From an uncultured Bacteroidales bacterium (lineage in GTDB: Bacteria; Bacteroidota; Bacteroidia; Bacteroidales; UBA932), in assembly GCA_944323805.1 (NCBI GenBank), contig CALUTW010000014.1:1-52913 (forward strand): 52,913 nucleotides of DNA, in the 5' to 3' direction. Of this stretch, positions 16,746 to 27,408 are shown piece after piece (within the stretch, counting starts at the first letter, position 1; each line of letters starts with the position of its first letter). The notes below the pieces were generated by a model. It ran no database searches and was not told where the DNA came from. It worked only from the letters and a program-made list of their open reading frames with translations. The translations under genes and the position numbers were made by a program.

Positions 16746-17794
16746 ACAGCAGCAAGCACAGAATAAAGGATATAGCCCAGATGGCAGGGGTCTCCGTCGG
16801 CACGGTCGACAGGGTCCTCCACAACCGCGGGGATGTCTCGGAGGCAAGCAGAAAGAAGGTCGAGGCCGTACTGGAACGCATACAGTATCATCCCAACCTG
16901 CTCGTTGCCTCCATAGGCGTAAAACGCAAGATAACAATAGGAATAATTCTCCCGGAGCATAATCCGGGAGAATATTGGGACCAGGTCGAGAAAGGCATAC
17001 GGAAAGCCTTCTACGACTATTCCAACATACCCGTCGAACGCAAGATATTCTACTATGACCAGTTCGACCTTTTCTCGTGCCGCGAGGCCTACAGGGAAAT
17101 CCTTGACTACAAGTGCGATGCTGTAATAATAGGACCGACATTCCGGGACGAGACGGTAAAGCTGTCGCAGAAACTCGACAGCATGTCCGTCCCGTATATT
17201 TTTGTGGATACCCTGATACCTTCCTGCAACCAGCTGGCATTCTTCGGGCCGGACTCGAGGATGCTCGGCTATATCGAGGCCAAGCTGCTTGCCAGCGTGA
17301 TAGGAGAGGACAAGGACATTGCAATCCTGCATGCCGTCAGGTCCGGGAACGAAGGCTCGCTCCAGACAATGATGAGAAAGGAAGGGTTCTTCGAATATTT
17401 CGACCAGGCATCATGCAGCAACCGCTTCCTGTATGCCAACTACTACACGAACGACCTGGAGATGAGCTGGCAGGAATTCGACAAGCTGTTCGAACGCGAG
17501 ACCAACATCGGAGGTGCAGTACTCTTCAATTCCCGGTCATACGTCCTGGCAAGCTATCTTGAAGACAGAGGGGTACAGGGACTGAAGATTGTCGGATGCG
17601 GGGTCACGGACAGGAACATAGAATATCTCCGGAAAGGCATCATTTCATTCCTGCTTTCCGAGAGACCTGAGCAGCAGGGATTCATGAGCGTGCAATATAT
17701 ACTCGAGCACATCCTCTACGGTCAGCAGTCCGGGAAGATAAAGTACACCCCGGTCGACATCCTCATCCGCGAGAACCTGGAGTATTTCCTTTAG
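16742..17794 (+). CDS. LacI-family transcriptional regulator, candidate NagR
   Basis: A 350-residue regulator. The N-terminal helix-turn-helix and hinge region is clear (IKDIAQMAGVSVGTVDRVLHNRG, then SEASRKKVEAVLERIQYHPN). Residues about 65-340 are a periplasmic-binding-protein-like sugar domain starting at ITIGIILP. The gene is co-translated with nagB and lies across from the nagP operon, and the region carries three copies of a dyad with a central CG, the usual form of LacI-type operators. It therefore probably represses the locus until an amino-sugar signal is present. The inducer (GlcNAc-6-P or GlcN-6-P) is a guess. Confidence 0.92.
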   Translation: MNSSKHRIKDIAQMAGVSVGTVDRVLHNRGDVSEASRKKVEAVLERIQYHPNLLVASIGVKRKITIGIILPEHNPGEYWDQVEKGIRKAFYDYSNIPVERKIFYYDQFDLFSCREAYREILDYKCDAVIIGPTFRDETVKLSQKLDSMSVPYIFVDTLIPSCNQLAFFGPDSRMLGYIEAKLLASVIGEDKDIAILHAVRSGNEGSLQTMMRKEGFFEYFDQASCSNRFLYANYYTNDLEMSWQEFDKLFERETNIGGAVLFNSRSYVLASYLEDRGVQGLKIVGCGVTDRNIEYLRKGIISFLLSERPEQQGFMSVQYILEHILYGQQSGKIKYTPVDILIRENLEYFL

Positions 17795-17837
17795 AAAGCC
17801 GATTTAACGGGCCGGCAAGGCAGCATCAGACAGCAGA

Positions 17838-18725
17838 TCATGCCATCGAGCCGCTGACGATATCGAGGAGCTCGTCCGTTATCGACTGCTGACGCTGCTT
17901 GTTGTACTGGAGGGAAAGCTCCTGCAGAAGCTGGTTGCCGTTGTCAGTCGCTTCCTGCATCGACATCATCCTTGCGGCATGCTCGGCGGCATTTGCATCG
18001 ACAAGCATCGTGAATATCTTAAGGATCAGTACCTTCGGAAGAAGTACCCGCAGCACTGATTCAGGGTCGGGCTCGATTATATAGTCATTCAGATATTTTT
18101 CCCCTTCCTCGGACATGCCTTCAGGCAGTATGGACCGGCTGAACGGCAGGAATGTCTCCCTTACAGGCACCTGGACAGCGGTCGACTTGAAGTGCGTATA
18201 CACGAGTTCCACCCTGTCTGTCTCCCTGTCAAGATAGCGTCCTGTAAGATTTTCAGCAAATGCAGCTATCTCATTGTAGTCATGCCTGTCTCCCAGCCTG
18301 TTATAGTCTCCGGTCGGCGGGAATCCGGCTTTAGCGACAGCCTCAGCCATCTTCCGTCCTACCGCATATACGGTAATGTCCTCCCGGGACAGGCCGGCTT
18401 CAAGCCAGCTGTCCACCGTCGCGGTAAAGTTCCTTATTGCATTTGAATTGAACGCCCCGCACAGGGAACTGTTGGAGGCGACAGCGACTATGGACACCTT
18501 CCTGACAGGCCTTGGCGTCATGTACTCCTCACACATGCGCACAGAGGTATCGGACATGAGCCTGAAGAGTATCTCATGCATCTGCCGCTCATACGGCAGC
18601 ATGTTTCCGATGAGACCCTGCACCTTGTGGAGCTTCGAGGACGCAACCATCTTCATGGCCGACGTTATCTTCAAGGTCCCGTTGACAGAGTTTATCCTGC
18701 CCTTTATTTCTTTCAGCGATGCCAT
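17838..18725 (-). CDS. atpG: ATP synthase F1 gamma subunit
   Basis: A 295-residue central stalk protein. The N-terminal helix MASLKEIKGRINSVNGTLKITSAMKMVASSKL and the C-terminal helix ending NKQRQQSITDELLDIVSGSMA form the coiled shaft that turns inside the alpha/beta ring. It is the last gene of the leftward operon, 11 nt after atpA. No clear terminator is visible in the 43 bp separating it from the convergent regulator gene. Confidence 0.97.
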   Translation of the reverse strand: MASLKEIKGRINSVNGTLKITSAMKMVASSKLHKVQGLIGNMLPYERQMHEILFRLMSDTSVRMCEEYMTPRPVRKVSIVAVASNSSLCGAFNSNAIRNFTATVDSWLEAGLSREDITVYAVGRKMAEAVAKAGFPPTGDYNRLGDRHDYNEIAAFAENLTGRYLDRETDRVELVYTHFKSTAVQVPVRETFLPFSRSILPEGMSEEGEKYLNDYIIEPDPESVLRVLLPKVLILKIFTMLVDANAAEHAARMMSMQEATDNGNQLLQELSLQYNKQRQQSITDELLDIVSGSMA

Positions 18726-18736
18726 ATCATGTCTCC

Positions 18737-20347
18737 TTATGCTCCTGCAGGAGTCCTGGCAGGATTCCGGTACTGGTCCGCAACAGCCTTGGCAGTCTCC
18801 TCGATAATCCTGGTAATGTTGTCATCAATCAAGCCTGCAGCAAGAGACTCAAGCACCTCTTTCTCATACGAGCCATGGAGCCTGTCGAGGAATCTGGACT
18901 CGAACTCCCTTACCTTGTCGAGCGGGACATCCTTCATCAGCGCATGCGTTCCGCAATAAAGGATTGCAACCTGCTCCCCGACCGGCATCGGGGAATATTG
19001 AGGCTGGACGAGAAGCTCGTTATTCTTCCTTCCCTTGTCAAGGGACATTGCCGTGACAGGATCCATGTCGCTGCTGAACTTGGAGAACGACTCGAGCTCC
19101 CTGTACTGCGCCTGGTCTATCTTCAGAGTACCGGCGACTTTCTTCATGCTCTTTATCTGGGCGCTTCCTCCGACACGGGACACCGATATTCCGACGTTGA
19201 TTGCAGGCCTGAATCCTCTGTTGAAAAGGTCGGATTCGAGGAAAATCTGTCCGTCAGTGATGGATATCACATTGGTCGGTATATATGCCGAGACATCCCC
19301 CGCCTGGGTCTCGATAATAGGAAGGGCTGTCAGGGAGCCGCCACACCTTACCTTGCCTCTGAGGCTCTCCGGCAGGTCATTCATCTGCTCGGCCACATCC
19401 TGCTGGTCAATGATTTTCGCAGCCCTTTCGAGAAGACGCGAATGCAGGTAGAATATGTCTCCGGGATAAGCCTCGCGGCCTGAAGGTCTCCGGAGAATCA
19501 ATGACACCTCACGGTATGCCACGGCCTGTTTCGACAGGTCGTCATACACCACGAGTGCATGCCGCCCGGTATCCCTGAAATACTCTCCGATGGCCGCACC
19601 TGCAAAAGGTGCATAATATTGCAGTGCAGCAGGGTCGGCAGCAGTTGCCGCAACGACTATCGTATAGTCCATGGCCCCTTTCTGCCTCAGAGTGTTCACA
19701 ATATTCGCCACTGTCGAGGCTTTCTGCCCTACTGCGACATATATGCAGTATACAGGGTCTCCGGCAAGATAGCCGGCACGCTGATTTATAATCGTATCTA
19801 TTGCAATGGCGGTCTTTCCCGTCTGCCTGTCGCCTATTATGAGCTCCCTCTGGCCCCGACCGATAGGAATCATCGCATCGATGGCCTTAAGCCCGGTCTG
19901 GAGAGGCTGTGTCACCGGCTGACGGAAGATTACCCCGGGAGCCTTACGGTCCAGAGGCATCTCCACAAGATCCCCTTCAACCGGTCCGCGCCCGTCAAGA
20001 GGGACCCCGAGAGGGTCAACGACTCTTCCAAGCATACTCTCCCCTACCTGGATGGAAGCTATATGCCTTGTCCTTCTGACCGTCATCCCCTCCTTGATCT
20101 GATCCGTAGGGCCTAACAGGACTGCACCGACATTGTCTTCCTCAAGATTCATCACGACAGCCATTACCCCGTTCTCGAATTCGAGAAGCTCGCCGGCCTC
20201 GGCATTGACAAGCCCGAAAATCCTGACGACACCGTCGCTGACCTGCAGGACCTCGCCGACTTCCTCAAACTTAAGTTCTGTCCTGATGTCTTTGAGCTGC
20301 CTGAGCAGCACATCAGATATTTCGCTTGGTTTTATATTTTGAGCCAT
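18737..20347 (-). CDS. atpA: ATP synthase F1 alpha subunit
   Basis: A 536-residue non-catalytic nucleotide-binding subunit. Walker A is [11 protein letters not shown], and [11 protein letters not shown], the [15 protein letters not shown] stretch and the adjoining [12 protein letters not shown] loop match the family. The ATG at 20347 is preferred over a TTG two codons upstream that directly abuts the atpH stop. It assembles with beta in the catalytic head. Full family length. Confidence 0.98.
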   Translation of the reverse strand: MAQNIKPSEISDVLLRQLKDIRTELKFEEVGEVLQVSDGVVRIFGLVNAEAGELLEFENGVMAVVMNLEEDNVGAVLLGPTDQIKEGMTVRRTRHIASIQVGESMLGRVVDPLGVPLDGRGPVEGDLVEMPLDRKAPGVIFRQPVTQPLQTGLKAIDAMIPIGRGQRELIIGDRQTGKTAIAIDTIINQRAGYLAGDPVYCIYVAVGQKASTVANIVNTLRQKGAMDYTIVVAATAADPAALQYYAPFAGAAIGEYFRDTGRHALVVYDDLSKQAVAYREVSLILRRPSGREAYPGDIFYLHSRLLERAAKIIDQQDVAEQMNDLPESLRGKVRCGGSLTALPIIETQAGDVSAYIPTNVISITDGQIFLESDLFNRGFRPAINVGISVSRVGGSAQIKSMKKVAGTLKIDQAQYRELESFSKFSSDMDPVTAMSLDKGRKNNELLVQPQYSPMPVGEQVAILYCGTHALMKDVPLDKVREFESRFLDRLHGSYEKEVLESLAAGLIDDNITRIIEETAKAVADQYRNPARTPAGA

Positions 20348-20353
20348 ATGCAA

Positions 20354-20914
20354 TTACACTATTCGTCTGTTCTTTTCTATAAACTGGGTGCGGACGGTCT
20401 TCAGCTGGGAAGCCACGCTTGCATCAAGCCTGCGGCCTTCCATATCGAAGATAAATCCTCCGATTATCGACGGGTCCACCCTGGTCTCGAGCTCGAGAGT
20501 CCCGCCGGTCTCGTCATGCACGATATCCGTAAGCTTCCTCTTCAATGCGTCAGACGGTACAGCCATTACAAGACGTCCGAAACTTATATTGTTGGCCTTC
20601 CTGTAAAGGTCCATGAAGATGAGCAGCATCAGATGGAGGTACTTTGTCCTGTGGTTCCTCATCACAAGCTGCACAAACCGCACGAGTTCCGGAGCCGCAT
20701 TTTCCTTTCCGCCCAGCGCTGTCACAAGCACCTTGACCTTGAAGCTGTCCGAAGTCGCCTTCGGAAGCGATATCATCAGTCTCATGTCCTCGAGTGTGGC
20801 AAAACACTTCTCCAGAAGCTTTGCCTGGGCATAGACCTTATCCCCTCCGCCGGTCTCCGTGACGAATTTCAGCAGAGCCTGTGCATACCTTTCCGATATT
20901 ATTCCAGTATTCAT
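20354..20914 (-). CDS. atpH: ATP synthase F1 delta subunit
   Basis: A 186-residue OSCP/delta protein linking the head to the peripheral stalk. Start MNTGIISERYAQALL and the C-terminal TRVDPSIIGGFIFDMEGRRLDASVASQL segment are diagnostic. It is 5 nt after atpF and followed at once by atpA. Confidence 0.95.
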   Translation of the reverse strand: MNTGIISERYAQALLKFVTETGGGDKVYAQAKLLEKCFATLEDMRLMISLPKATSDSFKVKVLVTALGGKENAAPELVRFVQLVMRNHRTKYLHLMLLIFMDLYRKANNISFGRLVMAVPSDALKRKLTDIVHDETGGTLELETRVDPSIIGGFIFDMEGRRLDASVASQLKTVRTQFIEKNRRIV

Positions 20915-20919
20915 GGCTG

Positions 20920-21429
20920 TCAGTTCTTATCCTTTGAAGGAGCGGTCACCTCATCGAGCATCCTGTAGACAAGATCCATCTGCGCCTTGTCGGACTCCAG
21001 GTTCTGCCTTACCACCTTCTCGGCGACCCTTACGGAAAGCATTGCCACCTGGCTGCGTATCTCCCGCAGGGCGCTTTCCTTCTCGGCTTCAAGCCTGACC
21101 TTTGCCTCGTCCAGGATTTTCTTTGCCTCATCCTGGGCCTGTTCCTGTGCCTTACGCACGATATTGTCCCGCGCCTGCGCGGCCTCCTTGAGTATCCGGT
21201 TCTGCTCCTCGCGCGCCTGCGCCATTATCCGCGCCTGCTCTTCAAGAATACGCCCCATCTTGGCATCAGCCTCCTTTGCAAGGCGCAAGGAATTGTCTAT
21301 ATACTCCTTACGCTTGTCCATCATCCTGGTAATGACCGGAAAGCCGAACTTTGCAAGAATCACGAAGACTATTGCAAAGATGAGGACCATCCAGAACAGC
21401 AGGCCGCTATCCGGCAACAGCAGAGACAT
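20920..21429 (-). CDS. atpF: ATP synthase F0 b subunit
   Basis: A 169-residue peripheral stalk protein. One membrane helix near the N-terminus (LFWMVLIFAIVFVILAKFG) is followed by a long, charged, Ala-rich coiled coil up to about residue 155. It lies 3 nt after atpE. A single b gene is present, so the stalk is presumably a homodimer. Confidence 0.95.
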   Translation of the reverse strand: MSLLLPDSGLLFWMVLIFAIVFVILAKFGFPVITRMMDKRKEYIDNSLRLAKEADAKMGRILEEQARIMAQAREEQNRILKEAAQARDNIVRKAQEQAQDEAKKILDEAKVRLEAEKESALREIRSQVAMLSVRVAEKVVRQNLESDKAQMDLVYRMLDEVTAPSKDKN

Positions 21430-21432
21430 AGG

Positions 21433-21705
<273 letters not shown>

Positions 21706-21717
21706 TTAAATGTTCTA

Positions 21718-22788
21718 TTATTGTTTTTCCGTTATATCGCTTTTCTCCGGACGCTCCCTTGACAGGCCGATGAACACGGCCGAAAGCATCGTGAAGACAT
21801 ATGCCTGGATGAATGCCACGAGCAGTTCAAGACAGTCCATGAATATGCCGAAGACAACCGAGACGACAGTCATCGAGCCTCCTATAAGCGCCCCCATCTT
21901 CGCGGTAATGAATATCATCGCCACGACGCAGAGTATGAGGCAGTGCCCTGCCATGATGTTGGCAAAAAGTCGCAGCATCAGGGCAAACGGCTTCGTGAAG
22001 ACTCCGAACACCTCGATGACTATCAGTATCGGCTTAAGCCACAGCGGCACCTCCGGGCAGAAGATGTCTTTCCAGTAATACCTGTTGGTCGTGAGGTTCA
22101 CACACAGGAACGTACAGAACGCCAGCACGAAAGTCACGGTAATATTCCCCGTTATGTTTGTACCGCCGGGAAAGAACGGGATGATGCCCATCAGATTGTT
22201 GATGAGGATGAAAAAGAAGACGGTCAGCAGGTATGGGGCAAATTTCGCATACCCCGGACCGATTGCACTCTTGATGACATCGTCATTTATCATCGCTATT
22301 ACCGGCTCCAGCAGTGCGGCGACACCTTTCGGAGACTCCTCAAGGGCATCATGCTTCCGGTACCATCTTGCACAGCAAAGGATGAGCGCCACGAGAAGTG
22401 CGCTGTTGATCATCAGAGACAGCACATTCCTGGTAATGGATATGTCCAGCGGCCTTACCTCATTGCCGGCGGCATCAAGTTCGACCACCTTGCCGTCATA
22501 CCTGTCCGATGAAGATATGTACAGGCCCTCATACACGGCCCCGTCTTCAAGCCTGGAGGACAAGAAACAGTGCCATCCGGTGCTGCTGTGCACTATGACC
22601 GGGAGGGGGATGGAGATTTCCCTTTTGCCGATATCCGTTATGTGCCATTCATAGGAATCCCCGATATGCCCGAATATGATTTCCTGCACATCGATGTCTT
22701 CTTCTGCAGCATACGCCCTGCCCATTCCCGCAAGCGAGAGGACAATGGCCGCAACAGCCATGAATATGTTTCTGGACAGCAGATTCAT
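21718..22788 (-). CDS. atpB: ATP synthase F0 a subunit
   Basis: A 356-residue membrane protein. The ATG at 22788 is chosen because AAAGGAG lies just upstream, a strong ribosome binding site; the ATG nine codons earlier overlaps atpC. It has a signal-peptide-like leader (cleavage near AYAAE) and about 90 residues of predicted periplasmic domain before the first core helix, as in other Bacteroidota. The essential Arg is R273 in LMLRLFANIMAGH; ELLVAFIQAYVFTML is the facing helix. No atpI-like gene lies between atpC and atpB. Confidence 0.95.
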   Translation of the reverse strand: MNLLSRNIFMAVAAIVLSLAGMGRAYAAEEDIDVQEIIFGHIGDSYEWHITDIGKREISIPLPVIVHSSTGWHCFLSSRLEDGAVYEGLYISSSDRYDGKVVELDAAGNEVRPLDISITRNVLSLMINSALLVALILCCARWYRKHDALEESPKGVAALLEPVIAMINDDVIKSAIGPGYAKFAPYLLTVFFFILINNLMGIIPFFPGGTNITGNITVTFVLAFCTFLCVNLTTNRYYWKDIFCPEVPLWLKPILIVIEVFGVFTKPFALMLRLFANIMAGHCLILCVVAMIFITAKMGALIGGSMTVVSVVFGIFMDCLELLVAFIQAYVFTMLSAVFIGLSRERPEKSDITEKQ

Positions 22789-22799
22789 TTCAGCTCCTT

Positions 22800-23051
22800 T
22801 CAGATTTCGGCACATACAGACACCCTGTTGTCACTTATCTCCACGAACCCCGACCGGATATGCAGCACGGACTTCTTTTCCCCCGACACGTATTCTATGT
22901 CCCCTTCCGACAGGGCCGATATCATCGGCGCATGCCCGGAAAGGACGGTAAACCGTCCACCCAGCCCCGGGAGTGACACCTTCGAGACCATCAGTCCGAG
23001 CAGCGACGTGTCGGGCGATGTTATGTTGAGATATATGTCTGACCTGGCCAT
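22800..23051 (-). CDS. atpC: ATP synthase F1 epsilon subunit, short form
   Basis: An 83-residue protein covering only the N-terminal beta sandwich (PGLGGRFTVLSGHAPMISAL, then a terminal VEISDNRVSVCAEI strand). The C-terminal helical hairpin that inhibits ATP hydrolysis in E. coli (139 residues) is missing. Short epsilon proteins are normal in Bacteroidota. It lies 6 nt after atpD. Confidence 0.92.
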   Translation of the reverse strand: MARSDIYLNITSPDTSLLGLMVSKVSLPGLGGRFTVLSGHAPMISALSEGDIEYVSGEKKSVLHIRSGFVEISDNRVSVCAEI

Positions 23052-23057
23052 TCACTA

Positions 23058-24593
<1,536 letters not shown>

Positions 24594-24695
24594 TTAGACC
24601 GCCGGGCAGGCTGAAAAAATCATACCAACACATCTTCCCGGAGGAGAAAAATACCGTAAAAAATACATTTTGAATACCTTTAGGGGCATTCAAGG

Positions 24696-24703
24696 CAAAT
24701 TTA
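24696..24703 (-). promoter_or_regulatory. Probable -7 box of the atp operon promoter
   Basis: Minus-strand TAAATTTG fits TAnnTTTG. A TTTG lies only 13 nt upstream, shorter than the usual 19-20, so the -33 element is uncertain. It is the only good match in the 205-bp gap before atpD; the rest of the gap shows no further structure. Confidence 0.5.
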
Positions 24704-24786
24704 CGACATTTTCTGACAAATCAGCAGGATATTTCCGGGAAATGGGAGACAGCTGTGTCAGGATATATGAGTCCGCCGCCTTCCTG

Positions 24787-26502
24787 CTATGAGATACGGA
24801 GGGAAAATATGAATTCAAGCCCGCCTTCCTTCCTGTTCACGGCCCTGATGTCACCGCCATGGAACGCCACGGCATTACGGACAATCGACAGCCCGAGACC
24901 GGACCCGCCGGCATCCCTTGTCCTGCCCTCCGACACCCTGTAGAACCGCTCGAATATCTTTGCGAGATGCTCCTCACTGACACCTTTGCCGGTATCATAA
25001 TAAGTGAAATGATAGTGGCCGTCATTCTTGGCATAGCATTCCACATGAATGCGTATGTCAGGACCGGCGTATTTGAGGCTGTTCTCCACAAGATTCCTGA
25101 ATATGGAATATATGAGGGTCATATTCCCCTGGACGACAAGGTGGTCATCAAGCAGATTCTCCACTGTTACATTCCTGCTTTCAATGACATCCCTGAACTC
25201 CTCGAAAATCTCATCCGTCACGGCCTTCAGGTCCACCGTCTCTTTCTGAAGCTGCTCAGGAGCTGCCTCGATCTTGGTAATGAGGGCTATGTCGCGGATA
25301 AGGTCCGAAAGGCGCAGGGTCTGCGCATATGCCCTGTCGATGAATACCTGCTTGCGCTCCTGCGGCACATCTGGACATGTGATAATAGTCTCGAGATACC
25401 CCCTGATACTGCTTACAGGAGTACGCAGCTCATGCGCGATATTATTGGTCATCTGCTGCTTCATGTCCCGGTTCTTCTCCGCCTCGGTAACATCATTTAT
25501 TGTGATTTCGAAGCCGTTGTCAGGATATATGAGCATCTGTATGTCATAATTCCTGGCGCCTTTCGAGAGCTTGAACCTGAATACCGGGGGGAAGTCCGTC
25601 TTGACCGGCGTACTGTGGTCAAGGAATTCACACAGGGGAGCGAACATACTGCTCTTCCATATGTCCCCTATGTCCGGGGTCGGCTTGTCGAGGAGAGTGT
25701 TCACGAACTGTATGAACTTGTAGTTGGCATACTGCTTCTCCCTGTCCGGAGTAAAGATGGCGATGCCGCCGTCATAATAATGTATATGCAGCAGGAGACG
25801 CTCCTTCTCAAGGGCAATCATATTGTTGCTCTGCTCAAGCCGCCTGTAGCTTTCAAGCATCTTGTCGCCTATCGCCCCGAGCTCGGAGTCCGGGAACGTG
25901 ATGGAATCATAGTCCACTGCACCTTTTTCCGCCGCCTCCGCAAAGCTGTGCAGCCGGGATATGCCCTCCCCGAAATGGTCCGCAAGAAATATCAGCGAGA
26001 AAAGGGCGACCACAAAGAGAGAGAACACAAGGACGAGGAAAAGGGTGTCAGGCTGGAAGAATCTCTTCACATCCATCTCATACGGCAAGGCAACCCTTAC
26101 GATAAAGCCGCCATAGGACTTGGAGAAATAGAAATACGGTATGCCGGTAGTGTCCGACACCCTTATCGCAAACCCCTCAGATGTGACAAGCGACTGCTGG
26201 ACTTCGGGACGCATTATATGGTTGTCCAGGGTGTCTATGTCGGCCCTGGAATCGAAAAGCACCTTTCCGTCCTTGTCCATGACCGTAATCCTCAGGTCGG
26301 ACGGCAAGAGGGACATAACCTCGTAATAGTCATCAGTCTGGGCGATTATATCCGAATACACGGACAGCCTGGACTGGAGTATCTCTTCCTTGTAGCGCCT
26401 TTCACTGCTGAGCTGGAACAGCACAATCAGCACAGTAAACACCGTGAACACCCCAGCGAAGTACAGCAGGAGCTGCTTCTTGTATGTCCAATTCTTTCGC
26501 AT
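24787..26502 (-). CDS. Membrane sensor histidine kinase (PhoR-like)
   Basis: A 571-residue kinase. Membrane helices at about 10-32 and 152-174 flank a periplasmic sensor domain of about 120 residues. A HAMP-like linker and a PAS-like domain (about 225-340) follow. The H-box NIAHELRTP places the phosphorylated His at 357; N (NLVENSLKYAG), G1 (DTGKGV) and G2 (GGSGLGLSIV) boxes complete the ATPase domain. It follows the response regulator by 21 nt. A PhoR role is suggested by homology style and by the neighbouring phosphate transporter, but the sensed signal is not shown by the sequence. Confidence 0.92.
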   Translation of the reverse strand: MRKNWTYKKQLLLYFAGVFTVFTVLIVLFQLSSERRYKEEILQSRLSVYSDIIAQTDDYYEVMSLLPSDLRITVMDKDGKVLFDSRADIDTLDNHIMRPEVQQSLVTSEGFAIRVSDTTGIPYFYFSKSYGGFIVRVALPYEMDVKRFFQPDTLFLVLVFSLFVVALFSLIFLADHFGEGISRLHSFAEAAEKGAVDYDSITFPDSELGAIGDKMLESYRRLEQSNNMIALEKERLLLHIHYYDGGIAIFTPDREKQYANYKFIQFVNTLLDKPTPDIGDIWKSSMFAPLCEFLDHSTPVKTDFPPVFRFKLSKGARNYDIQMLIYPDNGFEITINDVTEAEKNRDMKQQMTNNIAHELRTPVSSIRGYLETIITCPDVPQERKQVFIDRAYAQTLRLSDLIRDIALITKIEAAPEQLQKETVDLKAVTDEIFEEFRDVIESRNVTVENLLDDHLVVQGNMTLIYSIFRNLVENSLKYAGPDIRIHVECYAKNDGHYHFTYYDTGKGVSEEHLAKIFERFYRVSEGRTRDAGGSGLGLSIVRNAVAFHGGDIRAVNRKEGGLEFIFSLRIS

Positions 26503-26523
26503 CCCTTATTGTTGATAAAAATA

Positions 26524-27219
26524 TCAGATGTCTTCCGTAACACTGAAACAGTAGCCGTACCCTGACCTGTTGGTAAGATAGTTCTTATATTGCCCGAGCT
26601 TGTTCCTTATCCTTGCGATATGCACGTCGACAGTCCGGTCCAGGACATAAGGGGCATCCTTCCAGAGCTCCCCTATTATCTCTTCCCTGGAATACACCCT
26701 GCCGGCATGCGCCGCCAGAAGGCTCAGTATCTCGAACTCCTTCTTGGAAAGGACTATGGCGATATCGTCAGCATACACCATTTTCCTCATGACATCTATC
26801 CTGAGATGCCCGGCCACAATCGGCTCGGTCTCCTTTTCCTTCCCCGCATGCATCCTGCTCCTCTTTATCACTGCCTTGACACGGGCAAGCACCTCGTGTA
26901 TGGAGAACGGCTTGCCGATATAGTCGTCCCCGCCTGCGGAAAACCCGGTAAGCAGGTCATTCTCCCCGCTCCTTGCGGTCAGGAAGATTATCGGCACATT
27001 GCTTTTCTTCTCCTTCCGGAGCAGCTCGGCCATCTTGAATCCGGACATCCCCTCCATCATCACGTCCAGAAGAATCAGGGAATGCGACGGGGAAAATACC
27101 GACAACGCCTCTTCCGCCGATTCTGCACAGTCAACCTCATACCCAGCGTTTTCCAGATTGAACTGGAGAATCTCCCTGATATCGGCCTCGTCATCGACCA
27201 CCAGAATCTTGTCTTTCAT
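26524..27219 (-). CDS. OmpR/PhoB-family response regulator
   Basis: A 231-residue regulator. The receiver domain has the acidic pocket VVDDE, the phospho-acceptor Asp52 (LILLDVMM), the conserved Thr-Ala (FLTAR) and Lys (GKPF). The C-terminal winged helix (LSKKEFEILSLLAAHAGRVYSREEI and DRTVDVHIARIRNKLG) is OmpR/PhoB type. It is the first gene of the two-component operon and is divergent from the phosphate transporter, which it may control (inference). Confidence 0.95.
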   Translation of the reverse strand: MKDKILVVDDEADIREILQFNLENAGYEVDCAESAEEALSVFSPSHSLILLDVMMEGMSGFKMAELLRKEKKSNVPIIFLTARSGENDLLTGFSAGGDDYIGKPFSIHEVLARVKAVIKRSRMHAGKEKETEPIVAGHLRIDVMRKMVYADDIAIVLSKKEFEILSLLAAHAGRVYSREEIIGELWKDAPYVLDRTVDVHIARIRNKLGQYKNYLTNRSGYGYCFSVTEDI

Positions 27220-27239
27220 AAAACGGGAATTTTTGATGG

Positions 27240-27247
27240 CAAAGGTA
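27240..27247 (-). promoter_or_regulatory. -7 box of the response regulator promoter
   Basis: Minus-strand TACCTTTG, a full TAnnTTTG match about 20 bp before the start codon. No TTG is seen at the usual 19-20 nt spacing, so activation by another factor, possibly the regulator itself, is conceivable. Confidence 0.6.
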
Positions 27248-27373
27248 TGTATTTTTAAGGCTCTGATTATGATTGCCGTAAAAATATTTGATTACAGGAC
27301 TGTTAAAAAAACGTTACCGGATACTGTAATAATAATTTAACACCTTCTTCACAGATATTATCATTATGTTGCC

Positions 27374-27381
27374 TACCTTTG
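27374..27381 (+). promoter_or_regulatory. -7 box of the phosphate transporter promoter
   Basis: TACCTTTG, identical to the box of the divergent response regulator gene. Transcription would begin near 27388, giving a leader of about 20 nt. A typical -33 TTG is not evident. CTGT-containing repeats start at 27300 and 27324 upstream, possible activator sites. Confidence 0.6.
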
Positions 27382-27408
27382 CCGCCGAAAACATATAGAA
27401 TCTATCCT

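Noticed and set aside
16166..17332. A 388-residue open frame antisense to nagB and the LacI-type gene
   Set aside because: It lies fully over two well-supported genes and shows no recognisable domain.
24859..26565. A 568-residue open frame antisense to the sensor kinase gene
   Set aside because: The kinase on the other strand has all family motifs, and the antisense protein has none. Long antisense frames are common in GC-rich coding DNA.
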